Shown here: positions 1 through 11,598 of the stretch, in pieces
Position numbering within the stretch: the first letter of the stretch is position 1
How the letters are laid out: every line of letters begins with the position of its first letter
Assembly: GCF_018729255.1 (NCBI RefSeq)
Contig: NZ_CP076060.1
Span: 2,976,001-3,040,000 of the forward strand
Reading direction: 5' to 3'
DNA length: 64,000 nt
Source: Cupriavidus sp. EM10
Lineage (GTDB): Bacteria; Pseudomonadota; Gammaproteobacteria; Burkholderiales; Burkholderiaceae
The notes under the pieces: model-generated
Told to the model about the DNA's origin: nothing
Seen by the model: only the letters and a program-made list of their open reading frames with translations
Database searches by the model: none
Made by a program: the position numbers and the translations under genes

Positions 1-826
<826 letters not shown>

Positions 827-893
827 GATGCACATTTTTAAGCAATCCGGCATTTTACCGGTTGCCGTTGGAACGTGCATTGCGCGTGGAGTT

Positions 894-1802
894 TCAGGCG
901 GCCTCGGCGGTAATCATCGGCGGCAATTGCGCGACGGCCGCGTCGATCCGGGCCACAAGTGACTTCGACGCCGGCATCAGGGGCCGGCGCACCTCGGCCG
1001 TCATCATGCCGCACAAAGCCAGCGCGGCCTTGACCGGCGCCGGATTCGGCTCGGCGAACAGCAGTCCGATCAGCGGCGACAGCTGCCGGAACAGCGCCCG
1101 GGCTGCCTCGTCGCGCCCGGTGCGCGTCAGGTGCAGCAGCCGGACGAACAGGTCAGGGCGTACATGCGCCGCAGCCGGCACAATGCCCTGGCCGCCGCGC
1201 AACAGATGGTCGAGCATCGATTCGTCATCGCCGCAATAGACGCCGACCAGATCCTGCATGGCCAGTGTCCGCATGCCGGTGGGGTCGCATTCCTTGATGG
1301 CGACGATCTGCGGATGGGACGCAAGCCGCCACGCCAGTTCAGGCGAAATCGTGCAGCCGGTGCGCTTGGGCACGTTGTAGAGCATCAGCGGCCTGCCGGT
1401 CTGGGCGGCCACGCTTCGCATATGCCAGGCGATGCCTTCATCCGATACGCGAAGGTAGTACGGCGGCGGCACGAGATAGCCGGCCAGCGGCAGGCGGTCG
1501 AGCCGGCGCACCTGCTCGCATACGGCATGGGTGGCTACGCCGCCCACGCCTGCCATCACCGGCAAGACACCGTCGACGGCCTCGAGCACCGCCGCCGCCA
1601 GCATGAATCGCTCCGCATCGGTCAGCAGGCCACCCTCGCCTGTCGTGCCCAGCACGATCAGGCCGTCGACGCCCGCTGCGCCGTAGTGCGATGCCAGGCG
1701 CTGGGCCGCATCGAGATCCACCTGGTCGTTGCGCAAGGGCGTGACCATCGGCAGCCACAGGCCATCGGCAATCGCGCCGCGCTGCGGATCAGTGCGCACC
1801 AT
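894..1802 (-). CDS. dapA: 4-hydroxy-tetrahydrodipicolinate synthase family protein (DapA-type)
   Basis: DapA condenses pyruvate with aspartate semialdehyde in lysine and diaminopimelate synthesis. The 302-residue product is a class I aldolase of the NAL family: GTTGEGG near residue 50, the tyrosine of YNVPKRTG, and the Schiff-base lysine in AIKECD. The arginine after YNVP, which in DapA binds the substrate carboxylate, is kept, favouring real DapA activity over a sugar-acid aldolase. It sits away from dapB in this window, so it may be a second copy or serve another 2-keto acid route. Its start overlaps the upstream small gene by 14 bases. Confidence 0.78.
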   Translation of the reverse strand: MVRTDPQRGAIADGLWLPMVTPLRNDQVDLDAAQRLASHYGAAGVDGLIVLGTTGEGGLLTDAERFMLAAAVLEAVDGVLPVMAGVGGVATHAVCEQVRRLDRLPLAGYLVPPPYYLRVSDEGIAWHMRSVAAQTGRPLMLYNVPKRTGCTISPELAWRLASHPQIVAIKECDPTGMRTLAMQDLVGVYCGDDESMLDHLLRGGQGIVPAAAHVRPDLFVRLLHLTRTGRDEAARALFRQLSPLIGLLFAEPNPAPVKAALALCGMMTAEVRRPLMPASKSLVARIDAAVAQLPPMITAEAA

Positions 1803-2157
1803 GGTCGTCTCCCAGCACCGTGGCCGCGCCGAACTCCGCCGCCGGCAAGGCGGCCATGATGGCGTGCATGGCCGCGTCGCGCTCGCCGCGCTCCACTTCC
1901 ACATGCAGCGTGGTCTCGCCGTTGCGATGGTCCACTTCCACGACGTAGATGCGGGCCATGCTGCCAATCGCGCGATGCAGCGTCTGGCGCAGCGCGAACA
2001 CCTGCGAGGACGACACGGCCAGCCGCAGGCGGATCCATGGATCCTGGGCGATGGCGCGGCGTCGCGGAACCGATGCAAAGGCCGCGGCGAGACTCGATGA
2101 CTGTCGCATGAAGCGCGGATCCGCGCGGGGCGGATCGTCTGTTGAACATGGCTCCAT
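1789..2157 (-). CDS. Small protein with ACT-like pattern, unknown function
   Basis: I do not recognise a named family. Codon use has strong G/C third positions from about residue 35 on, as in neighbouring real genes, so this is probably coding. Residues about 43-113 alternate strand-helix-strand-strand-helix-strand (RLRLAVS, VFALRQTLHRAI, ARIYVVEVDH, TTLHVEVERG, DAAMHAIMAAL), the order of an ACT regulatory domain. Its 3' end overlaps the dapA-type start by 14 bases, which suggests coupling and possibly allosteric partnership; that is inference. The start is uncertain: ATG at 2157 or ATG at 2109, neither with a clear ribosome site. Confidence 0.5.
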   Translation of the reverse strand: MEPCSTDDPPRADPRFMRQSSSLAAAFASVPRRRAIAQDPWIRLRLAVSSSQVFALRQTLHRAIGSMARIYVVEVDHRNGETTLHVEVERGERDAAMHAIMAALPAAEFGAATVLGDDHGAH

Positions 2158-2250
2158 GCTAGGGACGCGGGCCTCAATTTGATGCAGCGATTGGCCGGGG
2201 TGCCATCAAGAACGCGTAAAGATGTCGATTCCCCGGCGTATGCATCGCGC

Positions 2251-3044
2251 TCAGAACGTCTTGGTGATCGACGCGAACGCCGTCGCCTTGCCCAGGTAGC
2301 GCCCGCGCGTATTGGTGTAGGCCGCCTTGCTGGCGTTGGTGTCGATATAGGCGACGGCCAGCGCAAAGCCGTTGCCCAGGCCCTTGGTCAGCCCCACCTT
2401 CCAGTCGGTGTACGAGGCATCGCTGAAATGCTGCACGCCCTGGTAGCCGACATGCGCGTTCAGCGTCAGGCCCCAGACATTCAGCGGCACGTTGGCCGTC
2501 AGGTCGACGTAGTAGCTGTTCTTGCTGTCGGCAAACCCGAACAGGTTGGTCACCGCATGCGAGTACTTCAGGAACACAGGCCCCAGCCGATGCCGGCGTA
2601 GAGCTCTGTCGTGTAGGGACGCGTGGCAGTGTAGCCGCCCGGATAGTAGTACTCCAGCACGCCCAGGTCGTAGTTGAATTCCTGCTCGGCAAGCTTGAAC
2701 GTGTTCTTGAAGCCGCCATAGAAATCCATCTCGACCGGCGCGGACACCGACGCATCGGCATCGCCCAGCCAGCTGATGCTCGAGTTCCAGTTGCCCAGGT
2801 AGAAGCCGCTCTCGTGCGCGTAGTCGAAGCCGCCCTGGATGGCCGGGCGGCGGTCGGTCTGGCTGATGCCGCGGTAGCGGTAGTCGGAGACCACGGACAC
2901 ATTGGCCGTGAACGTGTGCGGCGATGCCGGCGCGGCCGCGTCGGGGGAAGCCTGCTGCGCGAAGGCGCCGGAGAACGGGGCGGCGAGCAGGATGGCGGCG
3001 GCCAGTGAGGCCGGCGCCGAGGTCATCAGGCGGGTTGCAATCAT
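2251..3044 (-). CDS. TorF-type putative outer-membrane porin, frameshifted as sequenced
   Basis: The product has a cleavable signal peptide (hydrophobic run ending AFAQQ) and then beta-rich sequence with VSDYRYRGISQT, the hallmark of the TIGR02001/TorF family of putative porins. The open frame stops early near 2568; the frame beginning VFLKYSHAV carries on with proper beta-barrel sequence and ends ASITKTF, with the terminal phenylalanine expected of outer-membrane proteins. One base is missing from the GG/CCCC stretch at 2579-2584: adding one G or C restores GIGWGPVFLKYS. Repaired length is about 264 residues. Substrate unknown. It is divergent from pntAA. Confidence 0.8.
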
Positions 3045-3387
3045 CAATGAAAAATGCCGTGGGCGTGTTGGGAGAAACGCCTCCAGGGAGACGTGGACGC
3101 CACGATACGCAGCCGTGCGTCAAATCGGCGTCAAGATTGCAGGTGACGCCGATGTCATTTCATCAATGGCGGATATTCAAGGTAATCCCATGTGCATCAA
3201 ACGAGTCATTTCATGAGCGGAAAAAATGAGTCGCGGTGAAAGCACATATACCCGACCGTCGGGTCACCACCGAACGTAAGTTTCGGGTAAGCTGCGCAAA
3301 AATTGACGCATTCTTTTGCAATGCATCAACGGGCGAGGACGTTGGCCCGACCAGATTACGAACGACGCCAGACAGGAGAAATTGACG
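3045..3387. promoter_or_regulatory. Divergent intergenic region between porin and pntAA
   Basis: This gap must hold the promoters for the porin (leftward) and the pnt operon (rightward). It is visibly more AT-rich than its surroundings around 3170-3310. It contains a perfect inverted repeat at 3250-3264, arms ACCCGAC and GTCGGGT with one base between, a plausible dimer-binding operator. The ribosome site for pntAA (ACAGGAGAA) lies just before 3388. I could not assign convincing -35/-10 boxes. Confidence 0.4.
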
Positions 3388-4512
<1,125 letters not shown>

Positions 4513-4653
4513 TTTCCCGTCTGAAGATGCCGCGGCGCTGAAAGAGCCCAGCGCCACGGCCCGCCGCGTCCCCGGCACGCTTGATGTGCAGTTCCAGCCC
4601 GCCTGCGCGGACGCGACGCTCGGCAGTATTCAAAAGCAACGGAGGAGAAGTCG

Positions 4654-4985
4654 ATGGAGATGGTGAACCACACGGTGATCAACCTGATCATCTTCGTGCT
4701 GGCAATTTACGTGGGTACCACGTGGTGTGGACGGTCACGCCCGCGCTGCACACCCCGCTGATGGCCGTGACCAATGCAATCTCGGCCATCATCATCGTCG
4801 GCGCCATGCTGGCGGCCGGCCTGACCGAAGGCGGCGTGGGCCGCATCATGGGCACGCTGGCCGTGGCACTGGCCGCCGTGAACGTGTTCGGTGGCTTCCT
4901 GGTGACCCAGCGCATGCTGGAGATGTTCAAGAAGAAGGAGCCGAAGGCCAAGGCCGGGGCTGAAGCCGCCAAGGGAGGTGCGTGA
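4654..4985 (+). CDS. pntAB: NAD(P) transhydrogenase subunit alpha part 2 (PntAB), frameshifted as sequenced
   Basis: PntAB is the short membrane subunit of the transhydrogenase. It starts [21 protein letters not shown], preceded by GGAGGAG, and the rest ([20 protein letters not shown], then two more membrane segments, ending [10 protein letters not shown]) is in the next frame. The break lies at 4712-4716: one more G in the GGG run restores [10 protein letters not shown], the conserved first-helix junction. Repaired length is 110 residues, normal for the family. The stop codon shares a base with the pntB start, so the two are probably translationally coupled. Confidence 0.9.
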
Positions 4986-6456
4986 TGGAAGCCGTCAGCA
5001 TGAACCTTGTGACGCTGCTGTACCTGGTGGCGTCGGTCTGCTTCATCCAGGCCCTGAAGGGGCTGTCGCACCCCGCATCGGCCCGCAAGGGCAACACGTT
5101 CGGCATGATCGGCATGGCAATTGCCGTGGTGACCACGCTGGTGCTGATCGTCAAGCTCAAGAACGAGTTCCTGGCCGCGGGCGCTGCCCAGTCGTCGGTG
5201 GGCACCGGGCTGGCGCTGATCTTCGGCGCGCTGGTGGTGGGTGGCGGCATTGGCGCCTACGTGGCACGCAAGGTCGAGATGACCAAGATGCCCGAACTGG
5301 TGGCGGCGATGCACTCGCTGATCGGCCTGGCCGCGGTATTCATCGCCGTGGCTGCCGTGGCGGAGCCAGCCGCGTTCGGCATCACGCCGGCCGGTACGCA
5401 CCTGATCCCGCTGGGCAACCGAATCGAGCTGTTCATCGGCTGCTTCGTGGGGGCGATTACGTTCTCGGGCTCGGTCATCGCGTTCGGCAAGCTGTCGGGC
5501 CGCTACAAGTTCCGCCTGTTCCAGGGCGCGCCGGTGGTGTTCCCGGGACAGCACTGGCTGAACCTGCTGCTGGCCATCGCCATGCTCGGCTTCGGCGTGA
5601 TCTTCTTCCTGTCGCAGTCGTGGCTGCCGTTCCTGATCATGCTGGCCATTGCCTTCGTGCTGGGGGTGCTGATCATCATCCCGATCGGCGGCGCCGACAT
5701 GCCCGTGGTGGTGTCGATGCTGAACTCGTACTCGGGCTGGGCGGCGGCGGGCATCGGCTTCTCGCTGAACAACCCGATGCTGATCATCGCCGGCTCGCTG
5801 GTGGGATCGTCCGGTGCCATCCTTTCGTACATCATGTGCCGCGCGATGAACCGCTCGTTCTTCAACGTGATCCTTGGCGGCTTTGGCGCCGAGGCATCGG
5901 CGGGCGGCCCGGCGGGCGCGCAGGCCCAGCGCAACGTGAAGTCCGGCTCCGCCGACGACGCCGCGTTCGTGATGAGCAACGCCGAGACCGTGATCATCGT
6001 GCCCGGCTATGGCCTGGCGGTGGCCCGTGCGCAGCATGCACTTAAAGAATTGACCGAAAAGCTGACCGAGCACGGTGTGACGGTGAAGTACGCCATCCAC
6101 CCCGTGGCGGGCCGCATGCCCGGCCACATGAACGTGCTGCTGGCCGAGGCCGAGGTGCCGTACGACCAGGTCTACGAGATGGAAGACATCAACAGCGAAT
6201 TCGGCCAGGCCGACGTGGTGCTGGTGCTGGGCGCCAACGACGTGGTCAACCCGTCCGCCAAGACCGATCCGAAGTCCCCATCGCCGGCATGCCGATCCTG
6301 GAAGCCTACAAGGCCAAGACCATCATCGTGAACAAGCGCTCGATGGCGGCCGGCTACGCGGGCCTGGACAACGAACTGTTCTACATGGACAAGACCATGA
6401 TGGTGTTCGGCGACGCCAAGAAGGTGGTGGAGGACATGTTCAAGGCCGTGGAATAA
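4985..6456 (+). CDS. pntB: NAD(P) transhydrogenase subunit beta (PntB), frameshifted as sequenced
   Basis: PntB supplies the other membrane helices of the proton channel and the NADP(H)-binding domain III. Membrane sequence includes [18 protein letters not shown]; domain III has [15 protein letters not shown] and [18 protein letters not shown]. After TDPKSP the frame breaks; adding a C to the CCCC run near 6276 gives [17 protein letters not shown] and then [12 protein letters not shown] to the end at [11 protein letters not shown]. Repaired length is about 490 residues. Start ATG 4985 is preceded by GGGAGG; ATG 5000 is an alternative. Confidence 0.93.
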
Positions 6457-6552
6457 GCTGCCGTTAATGTCCGGTAATGACCGTCAGGCGCGAAATGCCG
6501 CTGTGTGAATAAAGCAGCGCGAAGACCTGAAATCAATAATATCGAAGTAGTG

Positions 6553-6586
6553 CGGCCGGCAACCAACGCTGGCCGTTTCCTTTTTG
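6553..6586 (+). terminator. Probable terminator after pntB
   Basis: GGCCGGC and GCTGGCC form a 7-base stem with one mismatch around a 7-base loop, followed by GTTTCCTTTTT. It lies about 100 bases after the pntB stop and before the response-regulator gene. Confidence 0.5.
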
Positions 6587-6674
6587 ATGTCTGGTTGCGC
6601 CCGGAGGTGCAAGCGCTATACTGGCTTGCCCCGTTCTTTTCCCCTTGCGGCCGGCGGCCAGATTTGATCGCACC

Positions 6675-7724
6675 ATGACCTTCCCCGCGCACGACCGGAA
6701 CCTGTCGGTTTTCCATCACCCCGTCCTGACGGTACTGGTGGACGACAGCAAGTCGTTTATCGACAGCCTGGCTTTCCAGATGGACGCATCGCGTGCGGTG
6801 GTCAGCTTCACCGATCCGCGCGAGGCCCTGACCTGGATTCGCGAAGCGTATGCCACGCGGCATCCGGCTTTCCTGCCGGTGCGCGTCACGCACGACGACC
6901 TGACGTTCCTGTCCGAGCGCCGCACGGTGCAGCTCGATGTCGACCGCATCCATCGCCAGATCCACGATGTGCACCGTTTCCTGCAGCCCGGGGTTGTGGT
7001 GGTTGACTACTCCATGCCGCAGATGGACGGGCTTGAATTCTGCCAGGCGCTGGAAGGCCTGCCCTGCAAGACCATCCTTCTGACCGGCACCGCCGATGAA
7101 AGCATCGCCGTGCAGGGCTTCAACCACGGGCTGATCGACCGCTACGTGAAGAAGCACGATCCGAACATGGTTGCGCGTCTGAACGACGAAATCGATGCGC
7201 TCCAGCAGCAATACTTCGCGTCGATCTCCCGCACGCTCCGCGACCTGCTCACGCGCCATTCGTACTCGTTCCTCTCGGACGCGATCATGGCCGACCGCGT
7301 GCGCCAGACGGCCGCGCGCTATGGCTTCATCGAGTACTACCTGTTTCCCAACCCCGTGGGCATGCTGCTGCTGACCGCGCAGGGCCATGCCACGCTGATG
7401 GTGATCGAGACCCGCGCGGGGCTGATGAGCCAGGTGGAGTCGGCGGAAGCGTACGAGGCGCCCGCGGCGTTGATCGAGGGGCTGCGGGAGGGCCGGATCG
7501 TGCCGTTCTTCTGGCCCGGCAACGGCATGTACACGCCGGCCTGCGCGGACTGGGAACAGTATTGCCTGCCGGCGGAGCGCTGCGAGGGCAACGAGGAATA
7601 CTTCTACGCGCTGTTCGACCTGCCGCGCCACATGCTGCAGGAGCCGGTGGTCAGCCTGCAAAGCTTCCTGTCGGAGTTCTCGCGCAACGGCACGGCCATG
7701 ACCGGGCGCAACAAGCACGCTTGA
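6675..7724 (+). CDS. Response regulator with extended receiver domain and unknown output region
   Basis: The 349-residue product starts with a receiver (REC) domain: acidic pair D23-D24 in VLVDDSKS, phospho-acceptor D111 in VVVDYSMPQMDG, T137 in ILLTGT and K159/K160 in DRYVKKHD. The spacing from the acidic pair to the acceptor is about 87 residues, twice the usual 44, so there is an insertion of roughly 43 residues (about 60-105) containing a charged helix. Residues 200-349 match no DNA-binding or enzyme domain I recognise. No kinase gene is adjacent, so the partner is unknown. It ends next to a GC hairpin repeat. Confidence 0.7.
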   Translation: MTFPAHDRNLSVFHHPVLTVLVDDSKSFIDSLAFQMDASRAVVSFTDPREALTWIREAYATRHPAFLPVRVTHDDLTFLSERRTVQLDVDRIHRQIHDVHRFLQPGVVVVDYSMPQMDGLEFCQALEGLPCKTILLTGTADESIAVQGFNHGLIDRYVKKHDPNMVARLNDEIDALQQQYFASISRTLRDLLTRHSYSFLSDAIMADRVRQTAARYGFIEYYLFPNPVGMLLLTAQGHATLMVIETRAGLMSQVESAEAYEAPAALIEGLREGRIVPFFWPGNGMYTPACADWEQYCLPAERCEGNEEYFYALFDLPRHMLQEPVVSLQSFLSEFSRNGTAMTGRNKHA

Positions 7725-7739
7725 TTTTTGCGCTCTGCC

Positions 7740-7774
7740 TTGCTCCCCTCTCACGAGGTGGGAGAGGGGAGCAA
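7740..7774. repeat. GC-rich palindromic repeat, copy 1 (convergent gap)
   Basis: Perfect 13-base arms TTGCTCCCCTCTC and GAGAGGGGAGCAA around a 9-base loop, in the gap between the convergent response-regulator and rlmL genes. Near-identical hairpins occur at 31893-31919 and 35324-35353. The position suits a two-way transcription terminator. Confidence 0.8.
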
Positions 7775-7775
7775 A

Positions 7776-9040
7776 TCAGCCCTCCTTCTTCTGTCCTTCC
7801 CGATTGCCGCCGCGCACCATGTCGAACCGGAACAGCCGGCATTCGATATTGCCGTTGTAGAGCGGCGTGCGGCGCGATTCCTTCAGCCGCAGCCGCTTGG
7901 GGATGGTCAGGTCGCCCGTGAATACCCACGCCTGCCAGTTCGCAAAGTTCTGCTTGAGCGTGGTGGCGAACGCGCTGGCGAACTGGTTGGCGGCGGCCTC
8001 TTCGGCCTCGTCGGGCGGTGCGTCCTGCATGGCATCGCGCCGGTTGCCGCGCACCGCGATACGCTCGCCGTACGGCGGATTCATCATCATCAGGCCCGGC
8101 TCGGCAAACGGCGGCTGCACGAAGCGTGCATCCACCTGCTTTAGCGCCACGTCGCCGGGTAGCCCGGCGCGCCGCCAGTTGGCCTGCGCCATCGACAGCA
8201 TGTCCGTCGAGATATCGGAACCCGCGATTTGCAGCACGTCGGTACGGCTGGCGGCGGCTTCACGCGCGCGTTGCGCATCGGCGCGCAATGCCTGCCATGC
8301 CCGGGTATCGGCCCCTTCAACCACTCGAATGCGAACGTGCGGCCCGCACCCGGCGCAATACCAAGGGCCACCTGCGCGGCCTCCACCAGGAACGTGCCGC
8401 TGCCACACATCGGATCGAAGAACGGGCGACTGGTCTGGCCAGGCACCCAGCCGGCCAGGCGCAGGATGCCGGCGGCAAGGTTTTCCTTGAGCGGCGCCTC
8501 GCCTTTCTCCATGCGCCAGCCGCGCTTGAACAGCGGCTCGCCCGTGGTGTCCAGGTAGAGCGTGCAATCGGTCTCCGTCAGGTGCGCATAGATGCGGACG
8601 TCCGGGCTGACCGTGTCGACACTGGGGCGCGCGCCCAGACGCTCGCGCATGGCGTCGCACACGCCGTCCTTCACGCGCAGCGCGGTGAAGTTAAGGCTGC
8701 GCAGCTGCGACTTGTGGGCGGTGATATCCACCCGCAGCGTTTCGTCGGGCGAGAACCATTGCTCCCAGCGCTGCTGGCGCGTCAGCGAATAGATGTCGTC
8801 CTCGTGCCGATAGCCGCGCTGCGCCACGCGCAGCAGCACGCGGCTGGCGATGCGCGAATGCAGGTTGACCGCGTAGGCCGCGGCCATCTCGCCCGAGAAC
8901 GTCACGCCGCCCGGCATTTCGCGATGCACCTCGAACGGCGCCGCCGCCACCACGGCCGGGTACTGCGCAATCTCGCGCAGTTCCTCGGCCACGGCCGGTT
9001 CAAGGCCGCGCGGGCAAGGAGCAAAGAAGGCTTGGGTCAT
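7776..9040 (-). CDS. rlmL: 23S rRNA (guanine-N2)-methyltransferase RlmL-type, frameshifted as sequenced
   Basis: RlmL methylates G2445 of 23S rRNA with S-adenosylmethionine. The protein has an N-terminal THUMP region, then FFDPMCGSGTFLVEAA, the methionine-donor loop, and MMNPPYGERI, the catalytic NPPY motif. The frame breaks after FAFEWLKG: one more base in the CCCC run at 8312-8315 restores LKGADTRAWQALRADAQ and the rest. Repaired length is about 421 residues, as expected for the stand-alone RlmL of beta-proteobacteria (E. coli has an RlmKL fusion). Start ATG at 9040. Confidence 0.88.
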
Positions 9041-9108
9041 GGCGAGTGATTCCTGAAAACAAAAACGTCCGCAATGCGGACGGGCAAGGCGTGGGTCCGG
9101 TGCGTCGA

Positions 9109-9714
9109 TCAGCCCGCCGCCAAAGCGCGGTCGAGGAAGTCGAGCCGGTCCTGGCCCCAATACGATTGGCCGTCGTGGATGAACCACGGGGCGCCGAACA
9201 CGTTGGCTGAAATCGCATCCTGTGTGTTCTGCGCATAGGCGGCCTGCACGGCCTGCCCTTCGCTGGCCTTGAGCAGGCTGGCGCCATCCAGGTCGTTCTC
9301 GTCGGCGATCTGCGCCAGCGTGGCCGCATCGGCGATATTGCGCTGCTCGGCCCAGACGGCGCGCGTGATGCCGCCGGTCAGCGCCAGCGCCCGGGCCGTG
9401 CCATGCGCCAGCTGGGCCGCGATGATCAGCCTGGCCGCCGCATCGCCCGACACCGGGAAGTACGTCGGATGCAGATTCAGCGGGATGCCGAGGAACTGGC
9501 TCCAGCGCTCCAGCTCGACCAACCGGTAGGCCTGGCGCTGCGGCGGACGCTGCGCCAGCGGCAGGCCGCCAGACACCGAAAACACCTTGCCCAGGTCGGC
9601 CGGCTTCAGCAGTACCTGCGCCTGGTGCCGATTGGCGATTTCCACAAAGCGGGCATGGCCCAGGTAGACGAACGGCGACTGCGGCGCCAGAAAGTATTCG
9701 ACCTGCTTGCTCAT
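9109..9714 (-). CDS. 2-hydroxychromene-2-carboxylate isomerase family protein (DsbA fold)
   Basis: This 201-residue protein belongs to the DsbA-like, glutathione-dependent family of HCCA isomerases and kappa-class GSTs. Supporting motifs are YFLAPQSPFVYLG at the start, replacing the redox CxxC by a SP pair, and GAPWFIHDGQSYWGQDRL near the end. HCCA isomerase acts in naphthalene breakdown, but no aromatic-degradation genes lie here, so the true substrate is unknown; a general thiol-transferase or isomerase role is as likely. Start ATG at 9714. Confidence 0.8.
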   Translation of the reverse strand: MSKQVEYFLAPQSPFVYLGHARFVEIANRHQAQVLLKPADLGKVFSVSGGLPLAQRPPQRQAYRLVELERWSQFLGIPLNLHPTYFPVSGDAAARLIIAAQLAHGTARALALTGGITRAVWAEQRNIADAATLAQIADENDLDGASLLKASEGQAVQAAYAQNTQDAISANVFGAPWFIHDGQSYWGQDRLDFLDRALAAG

Positions 9715-9749
9715 CACGACCTCATCCAGAACAGTGGGAATCCGACAGC

Positions 9750-10172
9750 TTAGAACGGCTTTACGACAACCAGAATCACGATGGCCAGCAACACCAGCAC
9801 CGGCAGCTCGTTGAACCAGCGATAGAACGTGTGCGAACGCGTATTGGCGCCGCGCTCGAACTTGCGCAGCAGCACGCCGCAGCCGTGGTGATAGCCGATC
9901 AGCACCAGCACCAGCGCCAGCTTGGCATGCATCCAGCCCTGCCCCGTGCCGCGCCCGATGCCGTAGCCCAGGTACAGCCACAGCCCGAACACCACGGCCG
10001 GCACGGCCAGCATGGTCATGAAGCGGAACAGCTTGCGCGCCATCAGCAGCAGTCGGCGCACGCTGGCCGGATCGGTCTCCATCGCCAGGTTGACGAAGAT
10101 GCGCGGCAGGTAGAACAGCCCCGCGAACCACGAGATCACGAACAGGATATGGAAGGCCTTGACCCAGAGCAT
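9750..10172 (-). CDS. hemJ: Protoporphyrinogen IX oxidase HemJ (CopD-like membrane protein)
   Basis: HemJ oxidises protoporphyrinogen IX to protoporphyrin IX in the inner membrane, the penultimate step of haem synthesis. The 140-residue product has four predicted membrane segments, the conserved histidine and arginine in KAFHILFVISWFAGLFYLPR, and the lysine in GWMHAKLALVLVLIGYHH. Length and order match HemJ of other proteobacteria. It lies just upstream of the HCCA-isomerase-type gene and downstream of proA on the same strand. Confidence 0.88.
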   Translation of the reverse strand: MLWVKAFHILFVISWFAGLFYLPRIFVNLAMETDPASVRRLLLMARKLFRFMTMLAVPAVVFGLWLYLGYGIGRGTGQGWMHAKLALVLVLIGYHHGCGVLLRKFERGANTRSHTFYRWFNELPVLVLLAIVILVVVKPF

Positions 10173-10190
10173 CTGTTTTTCCGCCTTCGG

Positions 10191-11471
10191 TCAGGTACGC
10201 ACTTCGCCGTGCCCGAACACGACGTACTTGAGCGACGTCAGCCCCTCCAGCCCCACCGGGCCACGGGCGTGCAGCTTGTCGTTCGAGATGCCGATCTCGG
10301 CGCCCAGGCCGTACTCGAAGCCATCGGCAAAGCGCGTCGACGCATTGATCATCACGCTGGCCGAGTCCACTTCGCGGATGAAGCGCATGCCGGCGCTGTA
10401 GTTCTCGGTCACGATCGAATCGGTGTGGGCCGAGCCGTAGGTGTTGATGTGTGCGATCGCGTCGTCAAGGCCATCGACGGTACGGATAGCCAGCACCGGG
10501 GCCAGGTATTCCAGGCGCCAGTCTTCCTCGGTCGCGTCGACCAGCCCGCTGAAGCCGGCGGCTTCCAGCGTGGCGCGCGTATCGGCGCAGACGCGCAGTT
10601 CCACGCCCTTTTCCTGGTAGATGCGGCACAGCGGCGGCAGCACGGTGGCGGCAATCTGGCGCGACACCAGCAGCGTTTCCATCGTGTTGCACGGCGCGTA
10701 GCGCTGCGTCTTGGCGTTGTCGCAGATGCGCACGGCCTTCTCCACATCGGCGTCGTCATCGATGTAGACGTGGCAGATGCCGTCCAGGTGCTTGATCATC
10801 GGCACGCGGCCCTCTTCGATCAGGCGCGCGATCAGGCTCTTGCCGCCGCGCGGCACGATCACGTCGACGTACTCGTTCATCGTGATCAGGCGGCCCACTG
10901 CGGCGCGATCCGTGGTCTCGATGACTTGCACCGCCTCGCCCGGCAGCCCGGCGGCGGCCAGGCCCTCGGCCACCAGCGCGGCCAGCGCCGTGTTCGATTC
11001 GATGGCTTCGGAGCCGCCGCGCAGGATCGTCGCGTTGCCCGATTTCAGGCACAGCGCGGCGGCGTCGATGGTCACGTTCGGGCGCGATTCGTAGATGATG
11101 CCGATCACCCCCAGCGGCACGCGCATCTGGCCCACCTGGATGCCGGTAGGGCGGAACTTCATGTTGCCGATCTCGCCGATCGGGTCCGGCAGCGCGGCGA
11201 TCTGCTCCAGGCCGGCGGCCATGGTGTCGATGGCCTTGTCGGACAGCGTCAGGCGGTCGATGAAGGCGGCGTCCTGGCCGTTGGCGCGGGCGCGTTCCAC
11301 GTCGCGGGCGTTGATGGTCTTGAGCTTGCCGGCATCGCGGCGGATGGCCGCGGCAATCGTCAGCAGCGCACGGTTCTTGTCGGCCGTGGAGGCACGCGCC
11401 ATGGCGCGCGAGGCCGCGCGGGCCTGCTGGCCAACGCGGTTCATGTAAGCGTGGAGATCGAACTCGGTCAT
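10191..11471 (-). CDS. proA: Gamma-glutamyl phosphate reductase ProA
   Basis: ProA reduces gamma-glutamyl phosphate to glutamate semialdehyde with NADPH, the second step of proline synthesis. The 426-residue protein is full length for the family and has the catalytic cysteine in [13 protein letters not shown] and the aldehyde-dehydrogenase fold around [10 protein letters not shown]. The start ATG at 11471 follows holA on the same strand with a gap of about 130 bases. The partner kinase proB is not in the window. Confidence 0.95.
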   Translation of the reverse strand: MTEFDLHAYMNRVGQQARAASRAMARASTADKNRALLTIAAAIRRDAGKLKTINARDVERARANGQDAAFIDRLTLSDKAIDTMAAGLEQIAALPDPIGEIGNMKFRPTGIQVGQMRVPLGVIGIIYESRPNVTIDAAALCLKSGNATILRGGSEAIESNTALAALVAEGLAAAGLPGEAVQVIETTDRAAVGRLITMNEYVDVIVPRGGKSLIARLIEEGRVPMIKHLDGICHVYIDDDADVEKAVRICDNAKTQRYAPCNTMETLLVSRQIAATVLPPLCRIYQEKGVELRVCADTRATLEAAGFSGLVDATEEDWRLEYLAPVLAIRTVDGLDDAIAHINTYGSAHTDSIVTENYSAGMRFIREVDSASVMINASTRFADGFEYGLGAEIGISNDKLHARGPVGLEGLTSLKYVVFGHGEVRT

Positions 11472-11598
11472 GATGGTGTCCGGGCCCAGCCCGGTCTGCT
11501 GTGGGTGCCGCGATGTCGAAGCGCCGGCGCGGCTGCCGGCAGAATTCTGCTTGGTTTGCTGCCTGGTTGCTGTTTGGTTCGCTGCCTGGTCAGGGACG

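Noticed and set aside
6675..7724. PhcQ/LqsR-type quorum response regulator
   Set aside because: Receiver motifs agree, but there is no phc or lqs gene next to it and the insertion is unlike those I recall.
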